DNA of 17,974 nt from an uncultured Coriobacteriales bacterium (GTDB taxonomy: Bacteria > Actinomycetota > Coriobacteriia > Coriobacteriales > Atopobiaceae), in the NCBI GenBank assembly GCA_946530775.1, contig CAMNAH010000002.1, forward strand, positions 1-17,974. Reading direction: 5' to 3'. The notes under the pieces are model-generated. The model did no database searches. It was not told where the DNA came from and saw only the letters and a program-made list of their open reading frames with translations. A program made the translations under genes and the position numbers. Shown here in pieces: positions 1 to 8,170 of the stretch (its first letter is position 1; each line of letters begins with the position of its first letter).

Positions 1-490
1 CGTCCTTCATGATGAACTCGCGGCCGCGCATGAGGCCGAAGCGGGGGCGCATCTCATCGCGGAACTTGTCCTGGATCTGATAGAGCGTGATGGGGAGCTG
101 CTTGTAGCTCCTGAGCTCGTTCTGGACGAGGTCGACGAAGGTCTCCTCATGGGTGGGGCCCACCACGAAATCGCGGCCATGGCGGTCCTTCAGGCGCAGG
201 AGCTCGGGACCATAGACATCCCAGCGGCCAGACTGCTGCCAGATCTCGCCAGGCACGATCATGGGAACGAGCATCTCCTGAGCGCCGATACCGTCCATCT
301 CGTCGCGGATGATCTTCTCGATCTTCCTGAGCGAGCGCCAGGCCATCGGAAGGTAGCTGTAGAGGCCGGCGGCCGTCTTGCGGATAAAGCCGGCGCGCAG
401 AAGCAGCCTGTGGCTTGCGAGCTCCGCCTCGGCCGGGTCTTCCTTCAGGGTGGGCGCATAGGTCCTGCTCATCAGTTCGTAACGTACCAC
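1..490 (-). CDS. proS: Proline--tRNA ligase, N-terminal part (runs off the window)
   Basis: Class II aminoacyl-tRNA synthetase that charges tRNA-Pro with proline in the cytosol. About 163 N-terminal residues are present. The segment beginning [20 protein letters not shown], the motif-1 region around [17 protein letters not shown] and the motif-2 region [13 protein letters not shown] are typical of bacterial-type (long, editing-domain) ProRS; the rest lies beyond position 1. I prefer the GTG at 488-490 (reading [14 protein letters not shown]) because GAGAGG sits 8 nt upstream. The in-frame ATG at 470-472 has no clear Shine-Dalgarno site but would give a more conventional MSRTYAPT start. It is the last visible gene of the pyrH-to-proS run, 38 nt after ispG, with no terminator or promoter in between, so co-transcription is likely. 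Function is very secure; the start is moderately so. Confidence 0.95.
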   Translation of the reverse strand, partial: MVRYELMSRTYAPTLKEDPAEAELASHRLLLRAGFIRKTAAGLYSYLPMAWRSLRKIEKIIRDEMDGIGAQEMLVPMIVPGEIWQQSGRWDVYGPELLRLKDRHGRDFVVGPTHEETFVDLVQNELRSYKQLPITLYQIQDKFRDEMRPRFGLMRGREFIMKD

Positions 491-528
491 GTCAACATCC
501 TCTCGTTAAATTGCCGTAGGAGAAAAGC

Positions 529-1596
529 CTAGCAGAATCGGCTCTCGATCTCGGCCATAAGCTCATCGACCATTGCTTCCTCGGGAACCTTGCGGATAAT
601 CTCGCCGTGCGCGAAGAGCACGGCCTCTCCCCTGCCCGAAGCAAGCCCGATATCTGCAGAACGCGCCTCGCCGGGACCGTTGACTACGCATCCCATGACC
701 GCAACCGAGATAGGTACGGAGACGTTCTCGAGCCGCTTGGAAACCTCCTCGGCAATGGGGATGAGGTTCACCTGCGTGCGCCCGCACGTGGGGCAGCTCA
801 CGAGCTCGGGCGTACGCCTGCGCATACCGAGCGCCGAAAGCAGATCCCACGCCACCTTAACTTCCTCGACGGGGTCGGCCGTGAGCGAGAGACGCATCGT
901 ATTGCCGATGCCCTCCTCGAGCAGGATGCCCACACCGCACGCGTTCTTGACCGTACCCTGGCGAAGCGTTCCCGCCTCGGTGACGCCCACATGCAGCGGA
1001 TAGTCGGGCAGCCGCTCCGCAAGCGCGCGATACGTGGCGAGCGTGGTCTGCACATCATGCGCCTTCGCGGAGAGCACGATGTCCTCGAATCCGCGCTCGC
1101 GGAAGTGCGCGACGAAGGACTCGCACGAGAGCACGAGCTTCTCGGAGAGGTCGAGGCCGTCCATCGCCTCGACCTTCTTGTCGAGCGATCCTGCGTTCAC
1201 GCCGATGCGGATGGGAATGCCCGCTGCCTTTGCAGCATCGATGATGGCGTCGACGCGCTCGAAGGAGCCCACGTTGCCGGGGTTGACGCGAAGTGCGGCA
1301 GCACCGCGGCGGGCAGCCTCGATGGCGAGCCTATAGTCGAAGTGGATATCGGCGACCACGGGCAGCGGGGATGCCGCGCAGATGGCTTCGAAGCCGTCGA
1401 GCGCCTCCGCATTGGGAACGGCGCAGCGGATGATCTCGCATCCTGCCTCGGCAAGGCGCTCGATCTGCGCGAGCGTGGCCTGCGCATCGTCGGTCTTGGT
1501 GGTGGTCATCGACTGCACCGTGACCGGCGCGTCTCCGCCGATAGCCACGTTTCCGCAGAATACCTGACGGGTGAGGGTTCGCTTGGGAGCATCCAT
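529..1596 (-). CDS. ispG: 4-hydroxy-3-methylbut-2-en-1-yl diphosphate synthase (flavodoxin/ferredoxin type)
   Basis: 355 residues. This is the [4Fe-4S] enzyme of the MEP isoprenoid pathway that converts methylerythritol cyclodiphosphate to HMBPP, also called GcpE. The TIM-barrel half starts near residue 10 (VTVQSMTTTKTDD around 25-37, then VADIHFDYRLA near 81 and LRVNPGN near 102). The C-terminal half carries the cluster ligands: Cys268 and Cys271 in SCPTCGR, Cys303 in MGCVVNGPGE, and Glu310, known in this family as the fourth ligand. The length fits the short two-domain bacterial form. The ATG lies 9 nt after the rseP stop, and an AAGG overlapping that stop codon is the likely Shine-Dalgarno site. 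Lying next to dxr and rseP is a widespread arrangement in Gram-positives. It is probably translated from the long pyrH transcript. Confidence 0.97.
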   Translation of the reverse strand: MDAPKRTLTRQVFCGNVAIGGDAPVTVQSMTTTKTDDAQATLAQIERLAEAGCEIIRCAVPNAEALDGFEAICAASPLPVVADIHFDYRLAIEAARRGAAALRVNPGNVGSFERVDAIIDAAKAAGIPIRIGVNAGSLDKKVEAMDGLDLSEKLVLSCESFVAHFRERGFEDIVLSAKAHDVQTTLATYRALAERLPDYPLHVGVTEAGTLRQGTVKNACGVGILLEEGIGNTMRLSLTADPVEEVKVAWDLLSALGMRRRTPELVSCPTCGRTQVNLIPIAEEVSKRLENVSVPISVAVMGCVVNGPGEARSADIGLASGRGEAVLFAHGEIIRKVPEEAMVDELMAEIESRFC

Positions 1597-1605
1597 GGTG
1601 AGACC

Positions 1606-2964
1606 TTACATGACGTAGTTGATGATGTCGTTTCGCAGCACGAACACGAAGAGCACGAGGAGCAGGGCAAGTCCCACATAGGAGACGATATTCTGCACCT
1701 TGATGGAGACGGGGCGCCCGATGATGAGCTGGACGACCTCGAAGACGATCTTGCCGCCGTCGAGCGGGGGTATAGGCAGCAGATTCATGAAGCCGAGCGA
1801 CATAGAGATCGCAGCCACGATGAGCAGCAGGTCGAAGAGGCCCGTTGCGGCAGCCTCGGACGCCATGACCGACATGCCGATAATCGAGGAGGACTGATCG
1901 ACGACCTCCATCGTGTGAGCCGGGTTGATGAGGCGCAGTGCGAACTGAGCCACCTGCCCCGCATACCCGAACGCGCTCATCAGCGCCTCGGACAGCGGCA
2001 GGCGCACCTTGGTGAGGGTGTTGGTGATGCCGAGCAGCTCGGGAGCCTCACCAGCGGGGATGCTCGCATGCAGCGTAAGCTGCTCGCCCTCGCGCTCGAC
2101 CACGATATCGAACTCGCTGCCTCCCACGAGCAGCCCATCGAGGGCACCCGAGATGTCATACCAGCTCTCGATGCCCGTATCGCCGATGCTCACAAGGGTG
2201 TCGCCAGCCTCGATGCCCGCAGCCTCGGCGATCGAGCCTTCATAGACGGTACCGATGACGGGCTCGGTGGATCCCACGTCCATGCCGACAACCGAGAGCG
2301 AGAACGTGACCACGAGCAGGGCGAAGACGATGTTGACGAGCGGTCCCATGATGAGCATGGCGAGACGCTTGGGAAACGACATTCCCTGGTAGACGTGCGA
2401 GCGCTCATGGTCGAGGAACTCGCTCGGCGTGAGCGAAAGCTCATAGGAATCGCCATCCACATGGGAGGAGAGCTCGTCCTGGGAGTGTCCGGCGTCGTAT
2501 TCGCAGAGCATCTGCGCATCGCGCGGGATGGTGGTAAAGGCCGGATCATCGGGGTCGTCGCCGTCGACCATGCGGATCGATGCCCAATCGCTGAGCGCGA
2601 AGAGGATGGCGAACGCGCGATCCTCGTCTATGGAGAAGCGCTCGCAAAGGTCGCGGGCGTGCACGGTGCCGGTACGATACACAAAAGCGAGCGCATCGGC
2701 AAGCAGCTCATCCTCGGCAGACTCCATGCCGCAGATGCGGTTGTATCCGCCGAGGAGGATGGGCGTGACGCCGAACTCGGTGCCGTGCTTCTTGCTTTTG
2801 CGCGAGATCTTAAGATGGAAGGGCATACCGAGGAAGAACTCGGTCACGCGCACGCCGAAGACGCGCGCCATGAGGAAGTGGCCGCTCTCGTGCACGACGA
2901 CGAGCAGCGAAAGAACGACGATGCCCCAGAAGAGGGCCGAGAATGCACCCGTGACAGCTGCCAT
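1606..2964 (-). CDS. rseP: Site-2 intramembrane zinc metalloprotease (RseP/RasP family) with an unusual cytosolic insertion
   Basis: 452 residues. Family members cut transmembrane anchors such as anti-sigma factors or signal-peptide remnants; the substrate here is unknown. TM1 (about 11-24) runs into HESGH at 25-29, the zinc motif HExxH. GGY follows at 72-74. The next membrane segment, starting with GPLVN, begins near 207; a PDZ domain spans about 234-310. The second metal motif, LPIPPLDGG, places LDG at about 401-403, followed by C-terminal TMs. Between GGY and the FPKRL...GP segment lie about 120 residues, where E. coli RseP has roughly 25-30. Residues 84-137 of this insertion look like a winged helix. 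The start is the ATG 2 nt after the dxr stop, with GGAG about 8 nt upstream; longer readings in this frame run into dxr and are not genuine. Only one PDZ is visible. Confidence 0.93.
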   Translation of the reverse strand: MAAVTGAFSALFWGIVVLSLLVVVHESGHFLMARVFGVRVTEFFLGMPFHLKISRKSKKHGTEFGVTPILLGGYNRICGMESAEDELLADALAFVYRTGTVHARDLCERFSIDEDRAFAILFALSDWASIRMVDGDDPDDPAFTTIPRDAQMLCEYDAGHSQDELSSHVDGDSYELSLTPSEFLDHERSHVYQGMSFPKRLAMLIMGPLVNIVFALLVVTFSLSVVGMDVGSTEPVIGTVYEGSIAEAAGIEAGDTLVSIGDTGIESWYDISGALDGLLVGGSEFDIVVEREGEQLTLHASIPAGEAPELLGITNTLTKVRLPLSEALMSAFGYAGQVAQFALRLINPAHTMEVVDQSSSIIGMSVMASEAAATGLFDLLLIVAAISMSLGFMNLLPIPPLDGGKIVFEVVQLIIGRPVSIKVQNIVSYVGLALLLVLFVFVLRNDIINYVM

Positions 2965-2966
2965 GG

Positions 2967-4112
2967 CTATGCTCCGATGAGCGCAGCCGCATCGCGGCGG
3001 GCGCGCGCATCGACCTCGGCAAGCTGCTCGAGGCTCTGGACGGCCTCGACGGCGCTCTTCTCGAGGACGTTCGAGACGATGCGCTCGATATCGAGGAAAC
3101 CGATACGTCCTGCGCGGAACGCCTCGTTGGCGATCTCGTTCGCAGCGTTCATGATGCAGGGAGCGGTGCCGCCCTGCCTGCCGGCGTCCTGCGCGAGCGC
3201 CAGGCATCCGAACGCCTGCGTATCCACATCGGAGAACTCGAGCGGAGCCTCGAAGCGCCAATCGAGATGCTCGCAGCTGGCGCTCCAGCGCTCGGGATAC
3301 GAGAGCGCGTACTGGATGGGCATGCGCATATCGGCCGCGCAGAGGTTGGCCTTCACCGAGCCGTCCATAAACTCGACCATCGAGTGGATCTTGCTCTGGC
3401 GGTGGATGACGACCTGGATGTCGTCGATGCCGACATTGAAGAGATGATGCGCCTCGATGACCTCGAGGCCCTTGTTCATGAGGGTCGACGAATCGATGGT
3501 GATCTTGTCGCCCATGAGCCACGTGGGGTGCGCGAGCGCATCCGCAGCGGTGACGGAGGCGAGCTCATCGCGGGTACGGCCGTAGAAGGGGCCGCCCGAG
3601 CACGTGAGCCAGATCTTGTAGATGCCCTCGTGGGGCTCGCCCGAAAGGCACTGGAAGATGGCGCTGTGCTCGGAGTCGACGGGAAGGAGCTGGCCAGAAG
3701 CTGCGATGGGCATGAGGAGGTCGCCGCCGATGACGATCGACTCCTTGTTGGCATAGGCCAGGCGCTTGCCGGCCTTGAGCGCCGCGTAGCCGGCCGAGAT
3801 GCCCACGGCGCCCACGAGCGCGTTCACCACGCAGTCGGTCTGCTCGAGCTCGCAGAGCGTGACGAGATGCTCCTCGCCGAAGAGCACCTGGGTACCCGCG
3901 GGAAACATATCGGCTGAGGTGCTCGAAGCCAGCTCGGGGTTCGAGATGACCACATAGGCGGGCTCGAACTCATGCGCTGCGCTCACGGCGAAATCAACGG
4001 AGTTGTTGACGGCAAGGGCGAATACCTTGAGCTTGTCGGCGTGATTTCTGCAAACGTCCAGCGTCTGCCTGCCGATCGAGCCGGAGGCACCGAGAAGGGC
4101 GATATTCATCAT
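2967..4112 (-). CDS. dxr: 1-deoxy-D-xylulose 5-phosphate reductoisomerase
   Basis: 381 residues. This is the cytosolic NADPH-dependent enzyme that rearranges and reduces DXP to MEP, the committed step of the MEP pathway (also called IspC). The NADPH site GASGSIG is at 8-14 and NKES at 122-125. The metal ligands are Asp146 and Glu148 in PVDSEHSAIFQ and Glu217 in MNKGLEVIEA. SGGPFYGRTRDEL (172-184) and HPTWLMGDKITIDSS (195-209) are the substrate-loop region. The length is normal. Two ATGs are adjacent at 4107-4112; the first is taken. GGAGG lies 12 nt upstream of it, inside the end of cdsA, which stops 2 nt before. With ispG five kb-scale positions downstream in the same run and uppS upstream, the operon holds three isoprenoid steps. 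Confidence 0.97.
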   Translation of the reverse strand: MMNIALLGASGSIGRQTLDVCRNHADKLKVFALAVNNSVDFAVSAAHEFEPAYVVISNPELASSTSADMFPAGTQVLFGEEHLVTLCELEQTDCVVNALVGAVGISAGYAALKAGKRLAYANKESIVIGGDLLMPIAASGQLLPVDSEHSAIFQCLSGEPHEGIYKIWLTCSGGPFYGRTRDELASVTAADALAHPTWLMGDKITIDSSTLMNKGLEVIEAHHLFNVGIDDIQVVIHRQSKIHSMVEFMDGSVKANLCAADMRMPIQYALSYPERWSASCEHLDWRFEAPLEFSDVDTQAFGCLALAQDAGRQGGTAPCIMNAANEIANEAFRAGRIGFLDIERIVSNVLEKSAVEAVQSLEQLAEVDARARRDAAALIGA

Positions 4113-4114
4113 GG

Positions 4115-5077
4115 CTAGATAACACCTCCGAAGACGAGGAGAATGTAGGCGGCCATGCTGCCGAAGATCATGGAATCGGAGCGGTCGAGCAGGCCTCCGT
4201 GGCCGGGCATGATGTTGCCCGAGTCCTTGATGCCCACGCCGCGCTTGATGCGCGACTCGAAGAGGTCGCCCACAACCGAAAGAAAGCCCTCGATAATGCC
4301 GATGGCGATAGCGAGCGGCAGCGAGATGCTCTCGAGATGCACGACGCCGAGCACCACCCAGACGATAACCGAGGCGATCATGCCGGCCCAGAAGCCCTCC
4401 CAGCTCTTCTTGGGCGAGATACGCGGCGCCATCTTGTGGATGCCGATGCGCGAGCCCACCAGATAGGCAACGGAATCGTTTGCCCAGATGGAGAGCATGA
4501 CGCCGAGCGCGAGGAAGGCGCCGGTGAGGCCGGGGTCGCTGTTGCGGATGAGCACGACGCACGAGAAGGTGAGCGAGGTATAGATGGGCGCGAACACGGT
4601 CACGGCGACGTCGGCGATGTTGGCGCGCGGGGTGAGCACGTACCACACGCCCACGGCGATGACCAGGAAGAAGACGACGAAGACCATCGCCCTCAGATAG
4701 AAGAAGCGAGCGACGAGGGGAAAGATCAGCGCGGCGCTAAGCCCGAGGATCTCGTTGGGCATACGGCCGGCCATGCGGCTCATCCTGAAGAACTCGGAGC
4801 AGCAGAGCCACGCCATGAGCGCGATCACGATGGCCGTGGGCGTGCGCCCGGCGAACAGGCAGCCCGCCGTGATGATCGCATACAGTGCGCCGTAAACCGA
4901 GCGCGTGAGCAGCTTCTCCGCCGCGCCGCGAGCCTTCTGGCCGCGGAGCTGGTTCGAATCGAACTGATCGGAGAGGCGGTCGCGCCGCGATTCCATGCGG
5001 TCAATCAGGCGGTCGATGCCCTTGCTCTGGCTTGCGCTCTGCTCGCGCGCCTCCTCGGCGTTGTTCTCGGAAGCCAT
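4115..5077 (-). CDS. cdsA: Phosphatidate cytidylyltransferase (CDP-diacylglycerol synthase)
   Basis: 320 residues. Integral membrane enzyme that makes CDP-diacylglycerol from CTP and phosphatidic acid for phospholipid synthesis. The family signature is near the C-terminus: SRIGIHKMAPRISPKKSWEG followed by GDLFESRIKRGVGIKDSGN and MPGHGGLLDRSDS (about 270-302). Several hydrophobic segments fill residues ~80-320. The first ~70 residues are hydrophilic and highly charged (DRLIDRMESRRDRLSDQF and similar), a cytosolic N-terminal extension longer than in E. coli or B. subtilis CdsA and possibly coiled coil. The ATG starts 2 nt after the uppS stop, and the upstream ribosome site is weak (GTAGAG), which suggests translational coupling. 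The function is firm; the role of the extension is unknown. Confidence 0.95.
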   Translation of the reverse strand: MASENNAEEAREQSASQSKGIDRLIDRMESRRDRLSDQFDSNQLRGQKARGAAEKLLTRSVYGALYAIITAGCLFAGRTPTAIVIALMAWLCCSEFFRMSRMAGRMPNEILGLSAALIFPLVARFFYLRAMVFVVFFLVIAVGVWYVLTPRANIADVAVTVFAPIYTSLTFSCVVLIRNSDPGLTGAFLALGVMLSIWANDSVAYLVGSRIGIHKMAPRISPKKSWEGFWAGMIASVIVWVVLGVVHLESISLPLAIAIGIIEGFLSVVGDLFESRIKRGVGIKDSGNIMPGHGGLLDRSDSMIFGSMAAYILLVFGGVI

Positions 5078-5079
5078 CT

Positions 5080-5856
5080 CTACACACCGCCGAACCTGCG
5101 CGAGCGGCTCTGGAACGACTTGATGGCGCGCAGCATATCCCAGCGTGTGAAATCGGGCCAGAGCGTATCGGTGGCATAGAACTCGGTGTAGGCGAGCTGG
5201 TAGAGGAAGTAGTTCGAGAGGCGCAGCTCCCCCGACGTGCGGATGAGCAGGTCGGGATCGGGGATGCCCGCGGTATAGAGGTGTGACTCGAAGACATCCT
5301 GCGTGATGCTCTCGGGATCGAGCGTGCCCGCAGCGACCTCGCGTGCGATCTGGGTAGCTGCGCGCACGATCTCGGCACGGCTGCCGTAGTTCACGGCGAG
5401 TGCGAAGACCATGCCGTCGTGATCGGCCGTCTCGTCGAGGCCGCGCATGAAGACCTTGTACGTCTCCTCGGGAAGCGCCTCGAGGTCGCCGAAGAGCTTG
5501 AGGCGCACGTTCTCCTGATGGAAGAGCGGAAGCTCAGCCACGAGCGTCTTGGCGAAGAGCTTCATAAGCAGGTCGACCTCGAGCTTGGGGCGCTTCCAGT
5601 TCTCGGTCGAGAAGGCATAGGCCGAAAGCGCGTCGAAGCCGAGGCGCACGCTTGTGGTGACCGCCTCGCGCAGGGAATCGACGCCGGCCACGTGGCCCTT
5701 CGCGCGGTCGAGACCGCGCTGGGTGGCCCAGCGGCCGTTGCCGTCCATGATGATGGAGACGTGTTTGGGCAGGCGCCCGAGGTCGATATCGGCAAGCGAG
5801 ATGTCCTCAGGCGCGTCCTGGTAGTATTCGATGAGTTTCTGCTGGTCTATCTGCAC
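5080..5856 (-). CDS. uppS: Isoprenyl transferase (undecaprenyl diphosphate synthase)
   Basis: 258 residues. This cis-prenyltransferase elongates farnesyl diphosphate with IPP to the C55 lipid carrier used for peptidoglycan and wall polymers. The hallmark HVSIIMDGNGRWA carries the catalytic Asp38. YAFSTENWKRP, YGSRAEIV and the C-terminal DPDLLIRTSGELRLSN...AYTEFY segment complete the family signature. Polyprenol chain length cannot be read from sequence with certainty; in Gram-positives with one copy in this operon it is normally the C55 enzyme. The start is the GTG at 5854-5856, one nt after the frr stop, with GGAG 7 nt upstream inside the end of frr. It sits between frr and cdsA as in Bacillus. 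Confidence 0.96.
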   Translation of the reverse strand: MQIDQQKLIEYYQDAPEDISLADIDLGRLPKHVSIIMDGNGRWATQRGLDRAKGHVAGVDSLREAVTTSVRLGFDALSAYAFSTENWKRPKLEVDLLMKLFAKTLVAELPLFHQENVRLKLFGDLEALPEETYKVFMRGLDETADHDGMVFALAVNYGSRAEIVRAATQIAREVAAGTLDPESITQDVFESHLYTAGIPDPDLLIRTSGELRLSNYFLYQLAYTEFYATDTLWPDFTRWDMLRAIKSFQSRSRRFGGV

Positions 5857-5857
5857 G

Positions 5858-6412
5858 CTAGATCTCCATGACCTCGGCTGTCTTGGTCTTCAGGAGCTCG
5901 TCGACCTTAGCGGTGAAGGCGTCGGTCTCCTTCTGGATGGCCTTCTTCTCGCGCGCGAGATCGTCCTCGGTGATCTCGCCCTCCTCCTCCATGAGCTCGA
6001 CCTCGTCGTTGATGTCGCGGCGCACGTTGCGGATGCTCACCTTTGCCTGCTCGGCATACTTGTTGCAGTCCTTGACGAGCTCGCGGCGGCGCTCCTCGGT
6101 GGGCTTGGGGAACGGAAGGCGGATGCAGACGCCGTCGTTGGAGGGCGTGATGCCCAGATCGGAGTCCATGATGGCGCGCTCGATGGAGCGCAGGGATGAC
6201 TTATCCCACGGCTCGATGACGAGCATGGAGGCCTCGGGCACCTTCACGCCGGCAAGCTGGACGATAGGCGTGGGCACGCCGTAGTAGTCGACCTTGATGG
6301 AATCGAGGATGTGCGGATTCGCACGGCCCGTGCGGACGCGTGAGAAATTGGACTTGAGCGCATCGATGCACTTGCCCATGCGCTCCTTGCACATATCGGT
6401 ATACTCGCTCAT
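5858..6412 (-). CDS. frr: Ribosome recycling factor
   Basis: 184 residues, essentially the same length as E. coli RRF (185). It acts with EF-G to split post-termination ribosomes. Recognisable family segments are SNFSRVRTGRANPHIL (domain I helix), the domain II stretch VDYYGVPTPIVQLAGVKVPE and SSLRSIERAIMDSDLGITPSNDG, and the C-terminal three-helix bundle LPFPKPTEERRRELVKDCNK to KVDELLKTKTAEVMEI. It starts at an ATG 2 nt after the pyrH stop, with GAGGTAGC overlapping the end of pyrH as the ribosome site. It is co-transcribed with pyrH, as in nearly all bacteria with this cluster. Confidence 0.98.
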   Translation of the reverse strand: MSEYTDMCKERMGKCIDALKSNFSRVRTGRANPHILDSIKVDYYGVPTPIVQLAGVKVPEASMLVIEPWDKSSLRSIERAIMDSDLGITPSNDGVCIRLPFPKPTEERRRELVKDCNKYAEQAKVSIRNVRRDINDEVELMEEEGEITEDDLAREKKAIQKETDAFTAKVDELLKTKTAEVMEI

Positions 6413-6414
6413 TG

Positions 6415-7140
6415 CTACCTCTCCTCATCTACAACGGTGGTGCCGACGTTCTCGCCGAGGAGCGCGCGCCTGAAGGCGTCCTTCTCCTCGAGGTTGAATA
6501 CGATCAGGGGCATGTGGTTGTCGTGGCAAAGCGCGATCGCCGCGGCATCCATGACCTTGAGCTCCTTGGTGAGGACCTCCATGTAGCTCACGGTGTCGTA
6601 CTTGACCGCATCGGGGTTCTTGACCGGGTCGCTGTCGTAGATGCCGTCGACCTTGGTGGCCTTGAGCAGGCAGTCGGCGTCGATCTCGCAGGCGCGCAGG
6701 GCAGCTGCGGTATCGGTGGTGAAGTACGGGTTGCCGGTGCCGGCCGCGAAGATGGTGATGCGGCCCTTCTCGAGGTGACGAAGGGCGCGGCGCCTGATGT
6801 AGGTCTCGGCGATCTGATGCATCTCGATGGCGGTCATGACGCGGCTGTCCATGCCGACCTTCTCGAAGTAATCCTGAAGCGAGAGGCAGTTGATGACGGT
6901 GGCGAGCATGCCCATGTAGTCGCCCTGGGCACGATCCATGCCGGCAGCGGCGCCCTGGACGCCGCGGAAGATGTTGCCGCCTCCCACCACGACGCCGATC
7001 TCGACGCCATCATCGTAGACGGGCTTGATCTCGTTCGCGATATACTGCACCACGGCAGGATCGATGCCGTAGGAGAGAGAACCCATGAGGGCCTCGCCTG
7101 AGAGCTTGAGCAGCACGCGCTTGTACTTGTAATCGGGCAC
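6415..7140 (-). CDS. pyrH: UMP kinase
   Basis: 241 residues from the GTG at 7138-7140. This hexameric amino-acid-kinase-family enzyme phosphorylates UMP to UDP in pyrimidine nucleotide synthesis. Visible are [15 protein letters not shown] (phosphate-binding N-terminus), [44 protein letters not shown], and [13 protein letters not shown] near the UMP site. I chose the GTG because AGGGG lies 5 nt upstream and the resulting VPDYKYKR matches usual PyrH N-termini. The ATG at 7168-7170 would add ten residues but has no ribosome site and lies about where transcription is predicted to begin. It is the first gene of the eight-gene run and has its own candidate promoter. Confidence 0.97.
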   Translation of the reverse strand: MPDYKYKRVLLKLSGEALMGSLSYGIDPAVVQYIANEIKPVYDDGVEIGVVVGGGNIFRGVQGAAAGMDRAQGDYMGMLATVINCLSLQDYFEKVGMDSRVMTAIEMHQIAETYIRRRALRHLEKGRITIFAAGTGNPYFTTDTAAALRACEIDADCLLKATKVDGIYDSDPVKNPDAVKYDTVSYMEVLTKELKVMDAAAIALCHDNHMPLIVFNLEEKDAFRRALLGENVGTTVVDEER

Positions 7141-7177
7141 ACCGTCCCCTTTCGCTCGGTGTCTAACCATCTCTTAA

Positions 7178-7206
7178 ATAGTACACCACGCATACGCGAG
7201 CAATGC
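7178..7206 (-). promoter_or_regulatory. Candidate sigma-70-type promoter for the pyrH operon
   Basis: On the minus strand a TACTAT box (7178-7183) is preceded by a 17-bp spacer and a poor -35 candidate, GCATTG (7201-7206). It lies just after the tsf terminator and would start transcription near 7171, giving a leader of about 30 nt to the GTG of pyrH. The -10 box is good and the -35 weak, so this call is tentative. Confidence 0.4.
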
Positions 7207-7230
7207 CGATTGCATAAAGGCAACAGCCAA

Positions 7231-7263
7231 ACGTAAAAGACGCCCCGCGGGGCGGGGCGTCTT
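7231..7263 (-). terminator. Intrinsic terminator after tsf
   Basis: Perfect 10-bp inverted repeat AAGACGCCCC/GGGGCGTCTT (7237-7246 with 7254-7263) and a 7-nt loop. On the minus strand the stem runs into TTTT and then TTTACG-like sequence, so it is oriented to end the rpsB-tsf transcript 37 nt after the tsf stop. It also separates that transcript from the pyrH promoter. Confidence 0.9.
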
Positions 7264-7300
7264 GGGGATTCCGTGCTTGGGCAGGGAAAGGCGTTATGGC

Positions 7301-8170
7301 CTACTCCTCGCCGAAGTTGTAGCGCACGAAGGAGAGGAGCTTGATCTCGTCACCGATCTCCTTGGAGACCTTGGCGGCAAGCTGCGACACGGTGAGCGAG
7401 CTGTCCTTCACGAAGACCTGCTCGTCGAGCACGTTCTCCTTGTAGTACTTCTCAAGCTTGCCCTGAGCCATCTTCTCCTGAATCGCCTCGGGCTTGCCGG
7501 AGTTGGCAGCCTGAGCCTTGGCGATCTCGAGCTCGTGGGCGACCACGTCGGCGGGAACGTCCTCGCGCTTGGCGGCAACGGGGTTCATGGCGATGCACTG
7601 CATGGCGACGTCGCGGCCGAAGGACTTGAAGGCGTCGTTGGCGGCGGTGTCGGCGTTGTTGATCGCGAACTCGACGATGTCGGCGTGCTTGCCATCGTGG
7701 TGGATGTAGCTCACCAGAGCGCCATCAGTGGCGATGCGGGCGAAGCGGGCAACCTTCTGGTTCTCACCGAAGACGTGGATGTTCTCCTTGAGCTCGGCGT
7801 CGACGGTGTTGCCGTTCATGGAGCAAGCAAGGAAGGCGTCGAGGTCGGCGGGGTTGCACTCGGCAACGACCTGGGCGAGCGACATGGCGAAGGCGCGGAA
7901 CTTGGCGTTGGTGCCCACGAAGTCGGTCTCGCAGGTGAGCTCGACGAGAGCGCCAACCTTGGCGTCGTCGGTGATGTAGGCGGCGATGGTGCCCTCGTTG
8001 GTGTCGCGGCCGGCGCGCTTGACGGCCTTGGCGAGGCCCATGGTGCGCAGGACGTCGACGGCCTTCTCGATGTCGCCATCAGCCTCGACGAGGGCCTTCT
8101 TGCACTCCATCATGGGAGAGTCGGTCATCTCGCGGAGCTGCTTGACGAGAGCGGCGGTGATCTGAGCCAT
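7301..8170 (-). CDS. tsf: Translation elongation factor Ts
   Basis: 289 residues. This is the nucleotide exchange factor that regenerates EF-Tu-GTP. The N-terminal UBA-like domain contains QLREMTDSPMMECKKALVEADGD (residues 11-33), matching the EF-Ts signature TxAGMMDCKxAL. It is followed by AVKRAGRDTNEGTIAAYI and the core domain with LVELTCETDFVGTNAKF, where TDFV contacts the EF-Tu GTP-binding domain in known structures. The length is normal for the family. It starts at an ATG 34 nt after the rpsB stop. AGGAG lies 11 nt upstream, an unusually long spacing explained by a small hairpin between it and the start codon. It is transcribed with rpsB and followed by a strong terminator. Confidence 0.97.
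   Translation of the reverse strand: MAQITAALVKQLREMTDSPMMECKKALVEADGDIEKAVDVLRTMGLAKAVKRAGRDTNEGTIAAYITDDAKVGALVELTCETDFVGTNAKFRAFAMSLAQVVAECNPADLDAFLACSMNGNTVDAELKENIHVFGENQKVARFARIATDGALVSYIHHDGKHADIVEFAINNADTAANDAFKSFGRDVAMQCIAMNPVAAKREDVPADVVAHELEIAKAQAANSGKPEAIQEKMAQGKLEKYYKENVLDEQVFVKDSSLTVSQLAAKVSKEIGDEIKLLSFVRYNFGEE

Noticed and set aside
467..496. Eight-codon leader ORF (MLTWYVTN) whose stop overlaps the proS ATG at 470-472
   Set aside because: Its ATG directly touches GAGAGG with no spacing for initiation, while the same GAGAGG is well placed for the in-frame GTG of proS.
607..3447. 946-residue open frame on the plus strand across ispG and rseP
   Set aside because: It is antisense to two well-supported genes, is very rich in His, Arg, Glu and Asp as expected for a high-GC shadow frame, and has no ribosome site or recognisable domain.
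4199..5179. 326-residue plus-strand open frame opposite cdsA
   Set aside because: Composition is dominated by Ala, Arg, Glu, Asp and His; it is a shadow of cdsA with no domain or ribosome site.
7141..7170. Upstream ATG start for pyrH
   Set aside because: No Shine-Dalgarno site, overlaps the predicted transcription start, and adds residues not seen in UMP kinases; the GTG at 7138-7140 has a good site.
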